64,000 bases of DNA. Origin: CAZLKN01 sp964560135. Lineage in GTDB: Bacteria; Actinomycetota; JAICYB01. The position numbers and the translations under genes were made by a program. The stretch covers positions 21,533 to 85,532 of the forward strand of contig CAZLKN010000006.1 in the NCBI GenBank assembly GCA_964560135.1. The letters are read 5' to 3'. The notes beneath the pieces were generated by a model. It saw nothing but the letters and a program-made list of their open reading frames with translations, had not been told where the DNA came from and did not search any database. Positions 33,493 through 41,361 of this stretch are shown in pieces. Positions within the stretch are counted from its first letter, which is position 1. Every line of letters starts with the position of its first letter.

Positions 33493-34557
33493 TCACGCCA
33501 CCTCCGTCAGCGCCCGGACGGCCCGGGCGGCGATCGCCGGGACCGCGTGTTCGAGCTGGGGGAACATCGGGTCGTCGGTCGTGCCCCGCAGGTGGCGGGC
33601 GTAGGAGCCTTCGAGGATGATGGCGAGCTTCCACGTCGCCAGTGCCGTGTAGAAGGGCAGATCCCGCATCGACCGTCCCGTACGCCGCTCGTAGCGCGAG
33701 GCGAGCTCGGCGCGCGCCGGGAAGCCGGGCAGCCTGGTGAGATCCCCGGTGTCGGTCTCCCGTTCGGCGGGCGGGTCGCCGGGCTCCCGCCAGTAGGAGA
33801 GCATCCAGCCCACGTCCGCGAGCGGCTCCCCGAGCGTCGACATCTCCCAGTCGAACACGGCCACGAGACGCGGCGGGACGCCGTGGCCGTACATCACGTT
33901 GTCGAGCTTGTAGTCGCCGTGGACGATCGTCGACGGTCCGCTCGGCTCGGGGATCCGCTCGGCGAGCCGTCCGGCGACCGTCCAGAGATCCGGAACCTCG
34001 CGCGCCTGCCGGGTGGTCTCCGCCGCACCGGCGAGCTGCTTCGTCCACCGCGCCACCTGCCTCTCGACGTACCCGTGGGGCTTCCCGAACCCCTCGAGGC
34101 CGGCGGCGCGGTGATCGACGGCGTGGATCTCCGCGAGGGCGTCCACCAACTCGCGGCCGAGCGCCGGACGGTGCTCCTCGGTGATGTCCGGGGGAAGCTC
34201 CGCGCGCAGCACGCGGCCGTCCACGGCCTCCATGAGATAGAAGGGCGCCCCGATCACGCTCTCGTCGGTGCACAGGGCCACGGGACGGGGAGCGCGCACG
34301 GGGGTGCCGGCCAGCGCACTCAGGACACGGTGTTCGCGGACCACATCGTGGGCGGTGGGCAGGTAGGGGGGCCGCGGGGGGCGGCGCAGCACGAGCCGCT
34401 CGTGCCCCCGGTGCACGAAGAACGTCTCGCAGGAGTGTCCGGCCTGGTGACGGCGGACGGCGACCGGCCCGTCGCCGTCCGGAAGGTGGCGGTCCAGCCA
34501 GCGTGTGAGGGCGTCGGGGTCGACCAGGGGCGCCCGGTGGGTGTCCATGGCAGCCAT
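33493..34557 (-). CDS. Aminoglycoside phosphotransferase-like kinase (ACAD10/11 type)
   Basis: The 354-residue APH-fold protein has the ATP loop region AGHSCETFFVHRGHERLVLRRPP, catalytic HGDYKLDNVMYG and the metal-binding FDWEMSTLGEPLADVGWMLSYW. The last motif is typical of the phosphotransferases linked to acyl-CoA dehydrogenases in fatty-acid catabolism (ACAD10/11-type), not of true antibiotic kinases. The substrate may be a 4-hydroxyacyl compound. Its gene is divergent from the R2lox gene, so the two share a 90-bp promoter region. Confidence 0.85.
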   Translation of the reverse strand: MAAMDTHRAPLVDPDALTRWLDRHLPDGDGPVAVRRHQAGHSCETFFVHRGHERLVLRRPPRPPYLPTAHDVVREHRVLSALAGTPVRAPRPVALCTDESVIGAPFYLMEAVDGRVLRAELPPDITEEHRPALGRELVDALAEIHAVDHRAAGLEGFGKPHGYVERQVARWTKQLAGAAETTRQAREVPDLWTVAGRLAERIPEPSGPSTIVHGDYKLDNVMYGHGVPPRLVAVFDWEMSTLGEPLADVGWMLSYWREPGDPPAERETDTGDLTRLPGFPARAELASRYERRTGRSMRDLPFYTALATWKLAIILEGSYARHLRGTTDDPMFPQLEHAVPAIAARAVRALTEVA

Positions 34558-34655
34558 TCGACCACAGCCCCGGGGGCCCGGACGAACACCAGAGGGTTCC
34601 GCTCTGGCGTAGAATCGAATTCTGAAACCGCCGGTACAGATAAGGGAGGATGGCG

Positions 34656-35708
34656 ATGGCGCGTTCGATCGAGGACATCGTCCGGGAGGTCGAAGGCTCT
34701 GACGTGAAGGGCCTGGTGAAGGTCGACGTCGACGACGTCTATCAGCAGATGGACCACATGCTGCAGGCGCGACCCTCGCCGCTGGATCTCTACAACCGCT
34801 GGGAGAAGCAGCAGTGGGCGGTGGCCGACCTCGACTTCACCCAGGACAAGATCGACTGGGCGAACATGTTCGAGCCGATCCGCGAGCAGCTCCAACGGAC
34901 GATGACGCTGTTCTTCATCGGGGAGCAGGCGGTCACCGACACGCTGGCGCCGATCGTCCACGCGGCCCCCACCGAGGAGGACCGGATCTTCCTGTCCACC
35001 CAGATCGTGGACGAAGCCCGGCACACCGTGTTCTTCATGCGGTTCTTCGACGAGGTCCTCGGGGTTTCGGGCGGGCTCCACGGCGCGCTGGAGTCGGTGC
35101 GCCCCGACGCCGTGGCCGGATTCCGGAAGATCTTCGACCACCAGCTCGTCGAAGCCACCGACCGGGTCCGCGAGAACCCGACCGACTACGAGTCGTGGCT
35201 GCGGGGCATCACGATCTACCACCTCGTCGTCGAGGGGATGCTCGCACTGACCGGACAGAAGTTCCTGCTGCGTACGATCCGTAACGTCAACGTGATGCCC
35301 GGCTTCTACGGGGGGTTCACCGCGGTGACGCGCGACGAGTCCCGCCACGTGAACTACGGGGTCGGCGTGCTGCGCGAAGGGGTCCTGAAGGGGCATGCGA
35401 AGCTGATCGAGGAGACGATCTCGGAGCTGCTCGAGCCGGCATGCTGGACGATCTTCGCCCCCGACCGGAAGTTCGCCCTGAGCGACCCCGAGCTGATCCC
35501 CGAGGATCTGCGGGTGAACCCGCGGGAGATCATCGACTTCTCGCTGCACTCACTCACCAAGCGGCTGCGCGTCGCGGGCATCGCCCAGGACTTCCTCGAC
35601 CACGTGACCAAGACGGGCAACGAGTACTACGTGCGGTGCATCGACGAGTACGAGCAGAACCACAGCGAAGACCACCCGATCCGCTGGTACGACCGCCGGG
35701 CATCGTAG
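34656..35708 (+). CDS. R2-like ligand-binding oxidase (R2lox)
   Basis: A ferritin-like dimetal (Mn/Fe) oxidase related to ribonucleotide reductase R2. All six metal ligands are present: Glu90, Glu120/His123 (DEARH), Glu193 (VEGML), Glu228/His231 (DESRH). The residues that form the Val-Tyr ether crosslink of R2lox also align: Val93 in GEQAV and Tyr188, five residues before Glu193. No R1 subunit gene is nearby, which supports R2lox over NrdB. The oxidation substrate is unknown; a bound fatty acid is typical. ATG 34656 is chosen over 34650 because GGGAGG lies at 34644-34649. A TAGAAT box occurs at 34610-34615. Confidence 0.85.
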   Translation: MARSIEDIVREVEGSDVKGLVKVDVDDVYQQMDHMLQARPSPLDLYNRWEKQQWAVADLDFTQDKIDWANMFEPIREQLQRTMTLFFIGEQAVTDTLAPIVHAAPTEEDRIFLSTQIVDEARHTVFFMRFFDEVLGVSGGLHGALESVRPDAVAGFRKIFDHQLVEATDRVRENPTDYESWLRGITIYHLVVEGMLALTGQKFLLRTIRNVNVMPGFYGGFTAVTRDESRHVNYGVGVLREGVLKGHAKLIEETISELLEPACWTIFAPDRKFALSDPELIPEDLRVNPREIIDFSLHSLTKRLRVAGIAQDFLDHVTKTGNEYYVRCIDEYEQNHSEDHPIRWYDRRAS

Positions 35709-35730
35709 CCCCGACGCATCGGGGAGGATC

Positions 35731-35759
35731 GTGGGGGCCGCCGTCATGGCGGCCCCCAC
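35731..35759. terminator. Bidirectional terminator
   Basis: GTGGGGGCCGCC and GGCGGCCCCCAC form a perfect 12-bp stem around GTCAT between the R2lox gene and the convergent lipoprotein gene. Confidence 0.8.
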
Positions 35760-35775
35760 GAGTCTCATCCGGCTG

Positions 35776-36504
35776 TCAGTCCGCGATGGTCCCGTGGACC
35801 TCCCGATCCTCCATCACCGTGCCGTCGCCGGTCAGGAACCGGACCGACGTCTCGTAGCTATCGGATTCCTCCGAGCCGAGGGGCCCGGCGATCCGCACCG
35901 GAGTCCCGTCCACGACGGGATACACGATGCGGTAGTCGCCGAGGTCGTGTGCGAGCCATGTGGCCCCCTCGGGCACGGGTACGGAGATGAAGCCGATGGT
36001 GGTTCTCCCGTCGGGGACGATACCGAGGCGGCCTCCTGAAACCGCGAGCTGCCGGTCGTCCCAAGGTGCGCGCATTTCTCCCCCGATGACCAGCTCGCCG
36101 CCGTCGGAGACGGCGTCGCACCCTGCCAGGACACGGCTGGACGCGGAGTCGTCGTCGCCGCTGCGGGCGTCGAAGGTCACGCTGGCGCCGAAGGCACCGA
36201 CGTAGCCGACGAGGAATGTGCCGCGAACCTCGTGGTCGTCCCGGCACTCCCGGACGAGCGGGTGGTTCTCGTTGAGCTGCGTCGCTCCGATCACGGGAGT
36301 GCCGGCCCCCGGAGCCACGTCCAGGGGGACGGGCCCGGGCGTGCTGCCGTCGGCAAGCTTCGACGGCGGACCGGTCGGAGCCGGCCCGGCCGGCGTGGGC
36401 GTGGGCGCGGCCTGCGGGGCGGGGGCCTGCGTGCACCCCACACCCACCAGGCACACCGCCAGCACCAGCGCGGCGCCCACGCGACGATCCGCCATCCGGC
36501 TCAC
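35776..36504 (-). CDS. Lipoprotein of unknown function
   Basis: The 242 residues begin with a lipoprotein signal (VGAALVLAVCLVGVGC; Cys about 24), followed by a Pro/Ala-rich stretch and a beta-rich domain of about 150 residues with two or three cysteines. No family was recognised. GTG 36504 with a G-rich ribosome site is used; ATG 36495 is an alternative. It is the last gene of a three-gene minus-strand operon of secreted proteins. Confidence 0.7.
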   Translation of the reverse strand: MSRMADRRVGAALVLAVCLVGVGCTQAPAPQAAPTPTPAGPAPTGPPSKLADGSTPGPVPLDVAPGAGTPVIGATQLNENHPLVRECRDDHEVRGTFLVGYVGAFGASVTFDARSGDDDSASSRVLAGCDAVSDGGELVIGGEMRAPWDDRQLAVSGGRLGIVPDGRTTIGFISVPVPEGATWLAHDLGDYRIVYPVVDGTPVRIAGPLGSEESDSYETSVRFLTGDGTVMEDREVHGTIAD

Positions 36505-36530
36505 CTGGATCCCCCCTTTCGCTCCCGGTT

Positions 36531-37226
36531 TCAGTCAGGCTCCTTGATGCACAGGGCCCCGCACGGATCGTTCGGGTCGGGGACGATCCATCCCGTCCGC
36601 TGCACGCCCTTGTAGGCCGAGCTCCCCCGGTACGATCGCGGCCACTCTCCCGTCCCGTCCGCCTCCGACTTCGCCTCCACGATAAGGTCCAGGTTCAAGG
36701 GGCTGGCGTCGGGTACTGCGAGCATGCCGATGTGGCCGTCCTTCGCGAGGGCGTCCATGAGCCGGAGCTCGGACTTGCTCACGTTGACGCTCTGCGCCGG
36801 CTCGGCGTACTTGAAGCTGGTCGACACGTAGGGTCCGTGGACGTAATGGAGGAGCGGCCAGTACGAGAACCCCGTGCCCTTGATCGGGAGGAACCAGGAC
36901 TTGAAGGTGAAGCCGGAGCAATCGCCTCCTTCGCCCCCGGTCCAGCGCTCCTTAAGCGGATCGTTCGGCTGATCGTCGACGCCGTTGGCGTTCCAGCAGC
37001 CGCCGTCCCACTGGTACCCGTCGCCCTCCGCGGTCCGCGCGTAGGCCCGGGCCCCCTCGCGGCTCTTCGGGAATGCCTCGACCTCCTCGAAGTGGTCGAG
37101 GGGCGCGCACCACTCGTCTCGGAAGTGCGGTTCGGCCCGGTGGCCCGCCGCCGCGGGTGCGGCGACGAGACCGACGAGCAGCGCCGCGAGGGCCGCGGCG
37201 ATCACGGATCGCATGGGTGCGGTCAT
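36531..37226 (-). CDS. Secreted NlpC/P60- or CHAP-like protein
   Basis: The 231 residues have a signal peptide (SVIAAALAALLVGLVAAPAAA) and a domain whose motif order fits a papain-like cell-wall hydrolase: nucleophile Cys in GGDCSGFTFKSW (about residue 99), His in DGHIGMLAV, and a later polar residue near EAKSEADG. Several extra cysteines suggest disulfides. It starts four bases inside the end of the upstream beta-propeller gene (ATGA), so they are coupled. Peptidoglycan or a related amide bond is the likely target, but similarity is limited to the active-site pattern. Confidence 0.6.
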   Translation of the reverse strand: MTAPMRSVIAAALAALLVGLVAAPAAAGHRAEPHFRDEWCAPLDHFEEVEAFPKSREGARAYARTAEGDGYQWDGGCWNANGVDDQPNDPLKERWTGGEGGDCSGFTFKSWFLPIKGTGFSYWPLLHYVHGPYVSTSFKYAEPAQSVNVSKSELRLMDALAKDGHIGMLAVPDASPLNLDLIVEAKSEADGTGEWPRSYRGSSAYKGVQRTGWIVPDPNDPCGALCIKEPD

Positions 37227-38620
37227 GACGTCTCACCTCCCAGTGCGTAACGCACGATCTGGGCACCGGATGGCGCCGTCCGGAGCTGGTAGAGGTCACC
37301 GTCGGGGCCGAGCCGGAAGCGGCCCACCGCTCCCGTCTCCGCCCAGTCGGCCTCGGGGGCCTGGAAGTCCTCCCGCACCCCGTCGGGACCGAGCCGCAGG
37401 ACGCGGTAGACCTTCGCGGTCTCGGTCCACACGGCCACGACGAGCACGATCTCGTCGCCGCGCTCGCCGAACAGCTGGACCTCCCCGAATCTGGGGCCGT
37501 CGCCGGTGCCCGGGCGGAGCAGCCGCCAGGACGCCTGGGTCTCGTCCCCCTTGGCCCGGGTCAGGCGGATCTCCTCGTCTGTGGCCTTGACCACGACTTG
37601 GAGGCCGCCGGCGACCGGCAGCCCCGCCTTCATCCGCGAGAGCTGGGCGACCGGCGACAGCGCCTTCCCGAGGGCGTCGTAGACCGGCATCCATCCCGCC
37701 GCCGGCAGCTGGTACACGTAGGGCCCGTCGGGGCCCATCCGCACCATCGCCGGGATGCGTTCGGCGATCCGCGCGGAGCGCAGGACCTTCCCCTGGTGGT
37801 CGAAGGTCTTGAGCAGCGGACGACCCGTGTCGGGTGGACGGCTCTCGAGCAGATGCACACGGCCCTTGGGGCCGACGGTGATGTCCGGGAGGCCGCCGGT
37901 GATGGCCACCGACGCCGTCCGGAACGAGCCGTCGCGCCCCGCACGGACGATGCGCCCGTTCACCACGTCGGCGACGACCAGCGTGCCGTCGGAGGCGACG
38001 TCGAACGCGGAAGGTCCGGAGACCTCCTGGTCGGGGAGCGCGTGCACGCCGAGCTCGCCGTGGCCGTCACCCCACCCGGCGGACAGCACGACCTCGTCGG
38101 GCTCGCGGAGCGTGCTCAGCGACTCGACAGGCAACTCGATGGGTCCGGGCAGGGCAACCACCCACACGCGGTTTGGGGACCCGGAGCCTTCGCTCGGATG
38201 CTCGACGGTCCGGCCCCCGGCTTGGATCCGGGCGTAGTACTGGAAGGCGTCGGGGCGCACGAGGCGCGCCGGCACCTGCGCGTAGTACCGGTAGTTGCGC
38301 TGCCAGTCGCCGCGACGGAGCGGGAACCGCTCCCACAGCAGCCCCGTGGCGTGCCTCACGTAGACCGAACCCTCGGCCGGGCAGACCTCACCCTCGGGAT
38401 CGGTGCAGGCCACGTCGTACTCCACCTCGACCGGCTGGTCGGCGACCGCGACCAGCGGCGGGTTGTGGTAGACGCGCACCTTGTTCATGCCGCCGCCTCG
38501 GCCGTCGTCGACGGCCATCGCCGTTCCCGGACCCGGTGTCTGCCAGGCGAACGCCGCGAGGACCACGAACACGACGGCGGGCACGGCCACCTGATGGCGC
38601 TTGCGCCATGTCGATCTCAT
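37223..38620 (-). CDS. Secreted beta-propeller-like protein
   Basis: From ATG 38620 (GAGGAGGTGAGGTGG upstream) the 465 residues have a basic N-terminus with a signal anchor (VAVPAVVFVVLAAFAWQTPGPGTA), an N-terminal beta domain with a Cys pair, then NHL/SMP-like propeller blades (ASDGTLVVADVVNGRIVRAG, VGPKGRVHLL, MGPDGPYVYQL, LGPDGDLYQL). Propellers of this type bind proteins or glycans. It is first of the minus-strand operon with the NlpC-like protein and a lipoprotein. The frame is open to 38761 but without signal-peptide sense. Confidence 0.65.
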   Translation of the reverse strand: MRSTWRKRHQVAVPAVVFVVLAAFAWQTPGPGTAMAVDDGRGGGMNKVRVYHNPPLVAVADQPVEVEYDVACTDPEGEVCPAEGSVYVRHATGLLWERFPLRRGDWQRNYRYYAQVPARLVRPDAFQYYARIQAGGRTVEHPSEGSGSPNRVWVVALPGPIELPVESLSTLREPDEVVLSAGWGDGHGELGVHALPDQEVSGPSAFDVASDGTLVVADVVNGRIVRAGRDGSFRTASVAITGGLPDITVGPKGRVHLLESRPPDTGRPLLKTFDHQGKVLRSARIAERIPAMVRMGPDGPYVYQLPAAGWMPVYDALGKALSPVAQLSRMKAGLPVAGGLQVVVKATDEEIRLTRAKGDETQASWRLLRPGTGDGPRFGEVQLFGERGDEIVLVVAVWTETAKVYRVLRLGPDGVREDFQAPEADWAETGAVGRFRLGPDGDLYQLRTAPSGAQIVRYALGGETS

Positions 38621-38787
38621 CCACCTCACCTCCTCATCAGCCAAGCCCGGAGCGAAGGCCGCCGCCGGGCGAACGGGGAAGACGAGGAAGATCTCCGTGG
38701 GGGGAGCCGTCGGTGACGGGGAGGTCACCGGGACCAGAACCCTAGCAGCCGCCACCGACACGCCGAGGACGGGACGGTCGCTCGGCG

Positions 38788-38793
38788 TAGACT
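38788..38793 (+). promoter_or_regulatory. Possible -10 box for selD
   Basis: TAGACT, identical to the boxes before accC and the HNH gene, ends 18 bases before GTG 38812. Confidence 0.4.
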
Positions 38794-38811
38794 GACGGCG
38801 AACGAAAGGGG

Positions 38812-39861
38812 GTGAACGCCTTGGAGGAGGTACGGCTCACGCGGTACTCCCACGGCGCCGGTTGAGCGTGCAAGCTCGGGCTTGAGGACCTCGGGGAGGT
38901 CCTGCGGAGTCTCGGTCCCGCGACGGGGACCGACCCGGCCGTGCTCGTCGGGCTCGATGCCCGCGACGACGCGGCCGTGGTCCACCTGTCGGGGTCGGAC
39001 GCGCTCGTCCTCACCCTGGACTTCTTCACGCCCGTGGTCGACGACGCCTACACCTGGGGGCGGATCGCAGCGGCGAACGCCGTCAGCGACGTGTACGCGA
39101 TGGGCGGACGGCCCCTCGTGGCCCTCAACATCGCCGGGTGGCCCCGCGACACGCTCCCGCTCGACCTGCTCGGCGAGGTCCTGCGCGGCGGACTGGAGAC
39201 CGCAGCTCGTGCCGGCATGGCCATCGTGGGAGGGCACACGGTGGACGACCCCGAACCCAAGTACGGGATGTGCGTCGTCGGCCTCGCGGCACCCGATCGT
39301 CTGCTCACCCTCGACGCCGCCCGGCCCGGCGACGTCCTCGTCCTCACCAAGCCCGTTGGCACCGGCATCGTGACCACCGGGATCAAGCGCGACGAGGCCC
39401 CAGCAGACGCGGTCGAGGCGGCGGTGGCCTCGATGATCCACCTGTCCGGCGTGGCCTCGACGGCCGTGGTCGCGGCCGGCGTGCGCGCGTGCACGGATGT
39501 GACCGGGTTCGGTCTGCTCGGGCATCTGCACCGGATGCTCCTGGCCTCCGGAGCCGCCGCAGAGGTCTCGGTGGACGCCGTGCCCCTGCTTCCGGGCGTC
39601 CGCGACCTCGCCGCCGACGGGCTGGCCCCCGGAGGGACCCATCGCAACCTCGAGGCCATGGCCGCCCACGTCGACTGGGCAGCGACCGGCGACGTCGACC
39701 GGATCGTGTTGTGCGACGCGCAGACCTCGGGGGGGCTCCTCGCCGCCTGCCCCCCGGAGGCGCTGGAGGGCCTGCTCGCGGCCCTGTCCGGCGAACCGGC
39801 GGCGGCGGTGATCGGACGGGTCGTCGAGGGGCCGGCGGGTCGCGTCGAGGTGGGTGGGTGA
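38812..39861 (+). CDS. selD: Selenide, water dikinase with selenocysteine
   Basis: Makes selenophosphate from selenide and ATP, the selenium donor for tRNA-Sec. The reading frame contains an in-frame TGA at 38863-38865 in the context RLTRYSHGAG-U-ACK, exactly where other SelD proteins carry the active-site Cys or Sec (GAG(C/U)GCK), and the catalytic Lys follows. Beyond it the frame runs 332 residues with SelD motifs: DDAAVVHL, TLDFFTPVVDDAYTWGRIAA, NAVSDVYAMGG, VGGHTVDDPEPKYG and DVTGFGLLGHLHRM. Full length is 349 residues with Sec18. GTG 38812 or TTG 38821 could start it. A gene finder that stops at TGA would begin at 38941 and lose the active site. Confidence 0.92.
38863..38903 (+). promoter_or_regulatory. 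Candidate bacterial SECIS element in selD
   Basis: The UGA at 38863-38865 is followed by a small CAAGC/GCTTG hairpin (38870-38883) and then a 7-bp hairpin, AGGACCT (38885-38891) with AGGTCCT (38897-38903), loop CGGGG. The loop lies about 27-31 bases after UGA and has a G at its second position, as expected for bacterial SelB-binding elements. Confidence 0.6.
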
Positions 39862-40796
39862 GCGGACCGGCTGATCGCGGCGACCTGGCTCCCGTGGTCT
39901 CCAGCGTCCTGGACGTGGTCGGGAACACGGTGATGGTGTCCCTGGGGGCCGAGGAGGGATGCGCCGAGATCCGTCTGAAGGTGGAGGGCGACAACCCCTC
40001 CGGGTCGATCAAGGACCGCGCCGTTCTGGCGATGATCGAGGACGCCGAGGAGCACGGCACGCTGGTGTCCGGCCGGACGATCGTCGAGGCCTCCGCCGGG
40101 AACACGGCGACGGCGCTGGCCGTGATCGGGCGGGCCAAGGGATACCACGTGGTCGTGGTGGCCCCCGAGGACATCCCGCAGGTGCGCCGTGCCAACCTCG
40201 AGATCCTCGGCGTGGAACTCGATCTGACCCCGTCCGACGAACGGATGACGGGGGCGATCGAGCGCGCCGACCGCCTGGCCCGCGAGGGCGCATTCGTGCT
40301 CCGGCAGTTCTCGAACGAGGCCGCGGTCCGGGCCCACCGGGTCACCGGGGAGGAGATCTGGGAGCAGTGCGGGGGCCGCGTGGACGCCCTGGTGGCCGGT
40401 GTCGGAACGGGGGCCACCCTCACCGGCGCGGGTGCGGTGCTCAAGGAGCGTGACGCTGCGTGCCGTGTGGTGGCGGTGGAGCCCGCGGAGTCGGCGGTGC
40501 TGTCCGGGGGCCGTCCGGGGCCGCACCGGATTCCGGGCATCGGGGCGGGATTCGTCCCGCCGCTGCTGCGGCGCGAGCTCGCCGACGAGGTCTACCCGGT
40601 GCCGTGGTGGGAGGCGCACGAGGCCATCCGGGAGCTCGGGCGCCAGGTCGGGCTCTTCGTGGGCCCTTCGACCGGCGCGGTGCTCATCGCGGCGCGGGCG
40701 GCCGCCCGCAAGCTGGGGGAGGGTCGGCGGGTGGTGGGGATCGCCGCCGACTGGGGAGAACGCAACATCGGTGTGCTGGTCGAGCCCGCTCCCTGA
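39858..40796 (+). CDS. Cysteine synthase-like PLP enzyme coupled to selD
   Basis: A fold-type II PLP enzyme of the O-acetylserine sulfhydrylase/CysM family (312 residues): PLP Lys52 in NPSGSIKDRA, the substrate loop EASAGNTATALAV, phosphate loop VGTGATLTGAG and C-terminal GPSTGAVLIAA. GTG 39858 overlaps the selD stop (GTGA), so translation is coupled. A second, clearer CysM lies at 42450 with cysO. Being tied to selD suggests a role in selenium or sulfur amino-acid chemistry, for example making or handling selenocysteine or cysteine from a distinct donor; that is inference. Confidence 0.82.
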   Translation: MSGPADRGDLAPVVSSVLDVVGNTVMVSLGAEEGCAEIRLKVEGDNPSGSIKDRAVLAMIEDAEEHGTLVSGRTIVEASAGNTATALAVIGRAKGYHVVVVAPEDIPQVRRANLEILGVELDLTPSDERMTGAIERADRLAREGAFVLRQFSNEAAVRAHRVTGEEIWEQCGGRVDALVAGVGTGATLTGAGAVLKERDAACRVVAVEPAESAVLSGGRPGPHRIPGIGAGFVPPLLRRELADEVYPVPWWEAHEAIRELGRQVGLFVGPSTGAVLIAARAAARKLGEGRRVVGIAADWGERNIGVLVEPAP

Positions 40797-40799
40797 CGG

Positions 40800-40819
40800 G
40801 GCCCGCCCCGCGGCGGGCC
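40800..40819 (+). terminator. GC-rich hairpin after the cysteine synthase-like gene
   Basis: GGCCCGCC and GGCGGGCC form an 8-bp stem with CCGC loop four bases after the stop codon. No T-tract. A TATGAT box at 40878-40883 further on could start the mec operon. Confidence 0.55.
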
Positions 40820-40956
40820 GGGGGGTGTCCGGGCGTTCCACCAGGCGATGAGGCGGGCATCGCGGCGGTGAGGGCTCTATGATGGCTGCAGGTTGTATCT
40901 AGACCCTGCGGGCCTCCCGCCGGACGCCTACGACCCTTGCGAGCAGGACGGATGTG

Positions 40957-41361
40957 ATGCTGCGCCTACCGAAGAAGTTCGCGGATGCGATCATCGCCCA
41001 GTCGAGGGCGGAATACCCCAACGAGGCCTGCGGGTTGCTCGCTGGGACGGACGGCGCGGCCACCCGGATCTACCCGATGACCAACGCGGAGCGGTCCCCG
41101 GTGATCTACCGCATGGAGCCCAAGGAGCAGCTCAGGGTGTTCAACGAGATCGAGGAGGCGGGCCTGGATCTCGTGGGCATCTACCACTCCCACACCCGCT
41201 CGGTGGCCTACCCCTCGAACACCGACGTCTCGCTCGCCTACTACCCGGAGGCGGTCTACCTGATCGCGAGTCTCGCCGACACCGGGCAGCCCGACCTGCG
41301 GGGGTTCAGCATCGTCGACGGGAAGGTGCAGGAGGTCGAGTTGGAGTTCGAGGACGGATGA
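40957..41361 (+). CDS. mec: JAMM-family metallopeptidase Mec
   Basis: Zinc-dependent hydrolase that releases cysteine from the CysO-cysteine adduct. The 134 residues show Glu in PNEACGLLAG and the JAMM signature HSHTRSVAYPSNTD (HxH...S..D), so the active site is intact. AGGA near 40945 favours ATG 40957; GTG 40954 is adjacent. The gene overlaps the next (ThiF-like) by four bases. Gene order mec-thiF-cysO-cysM matches the mycobacterial cysteine pathway with an activating enzyme added. Confidence 0.92.
   Translation: MLRLPKKFADAIIAQSRAEYPNEACGLLAGTDGAATRIYPMTNAERSPVIYRMEPKEQLRVFNEIEEAGLDLVGIYHSHTRSVAYPSNTDVSLAYYPEAVYLIASLADTGQPDLRGFSIVDGKVQEVELEFEDG

Noticed and set aside
33493..34557. Aminoglycoside resistance kinase
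   Set aside because: The FDWEMSTLGEPLADVGW motif points to the ACAD10/11-associated branch, not antibiotic phosphotransferases.
38594..38609. ATGGCGC/GCGCCAT palindrome as an operator
   Set aside because: It lies inside the first codons of the propeller gene and is readily explained by coding sequence.
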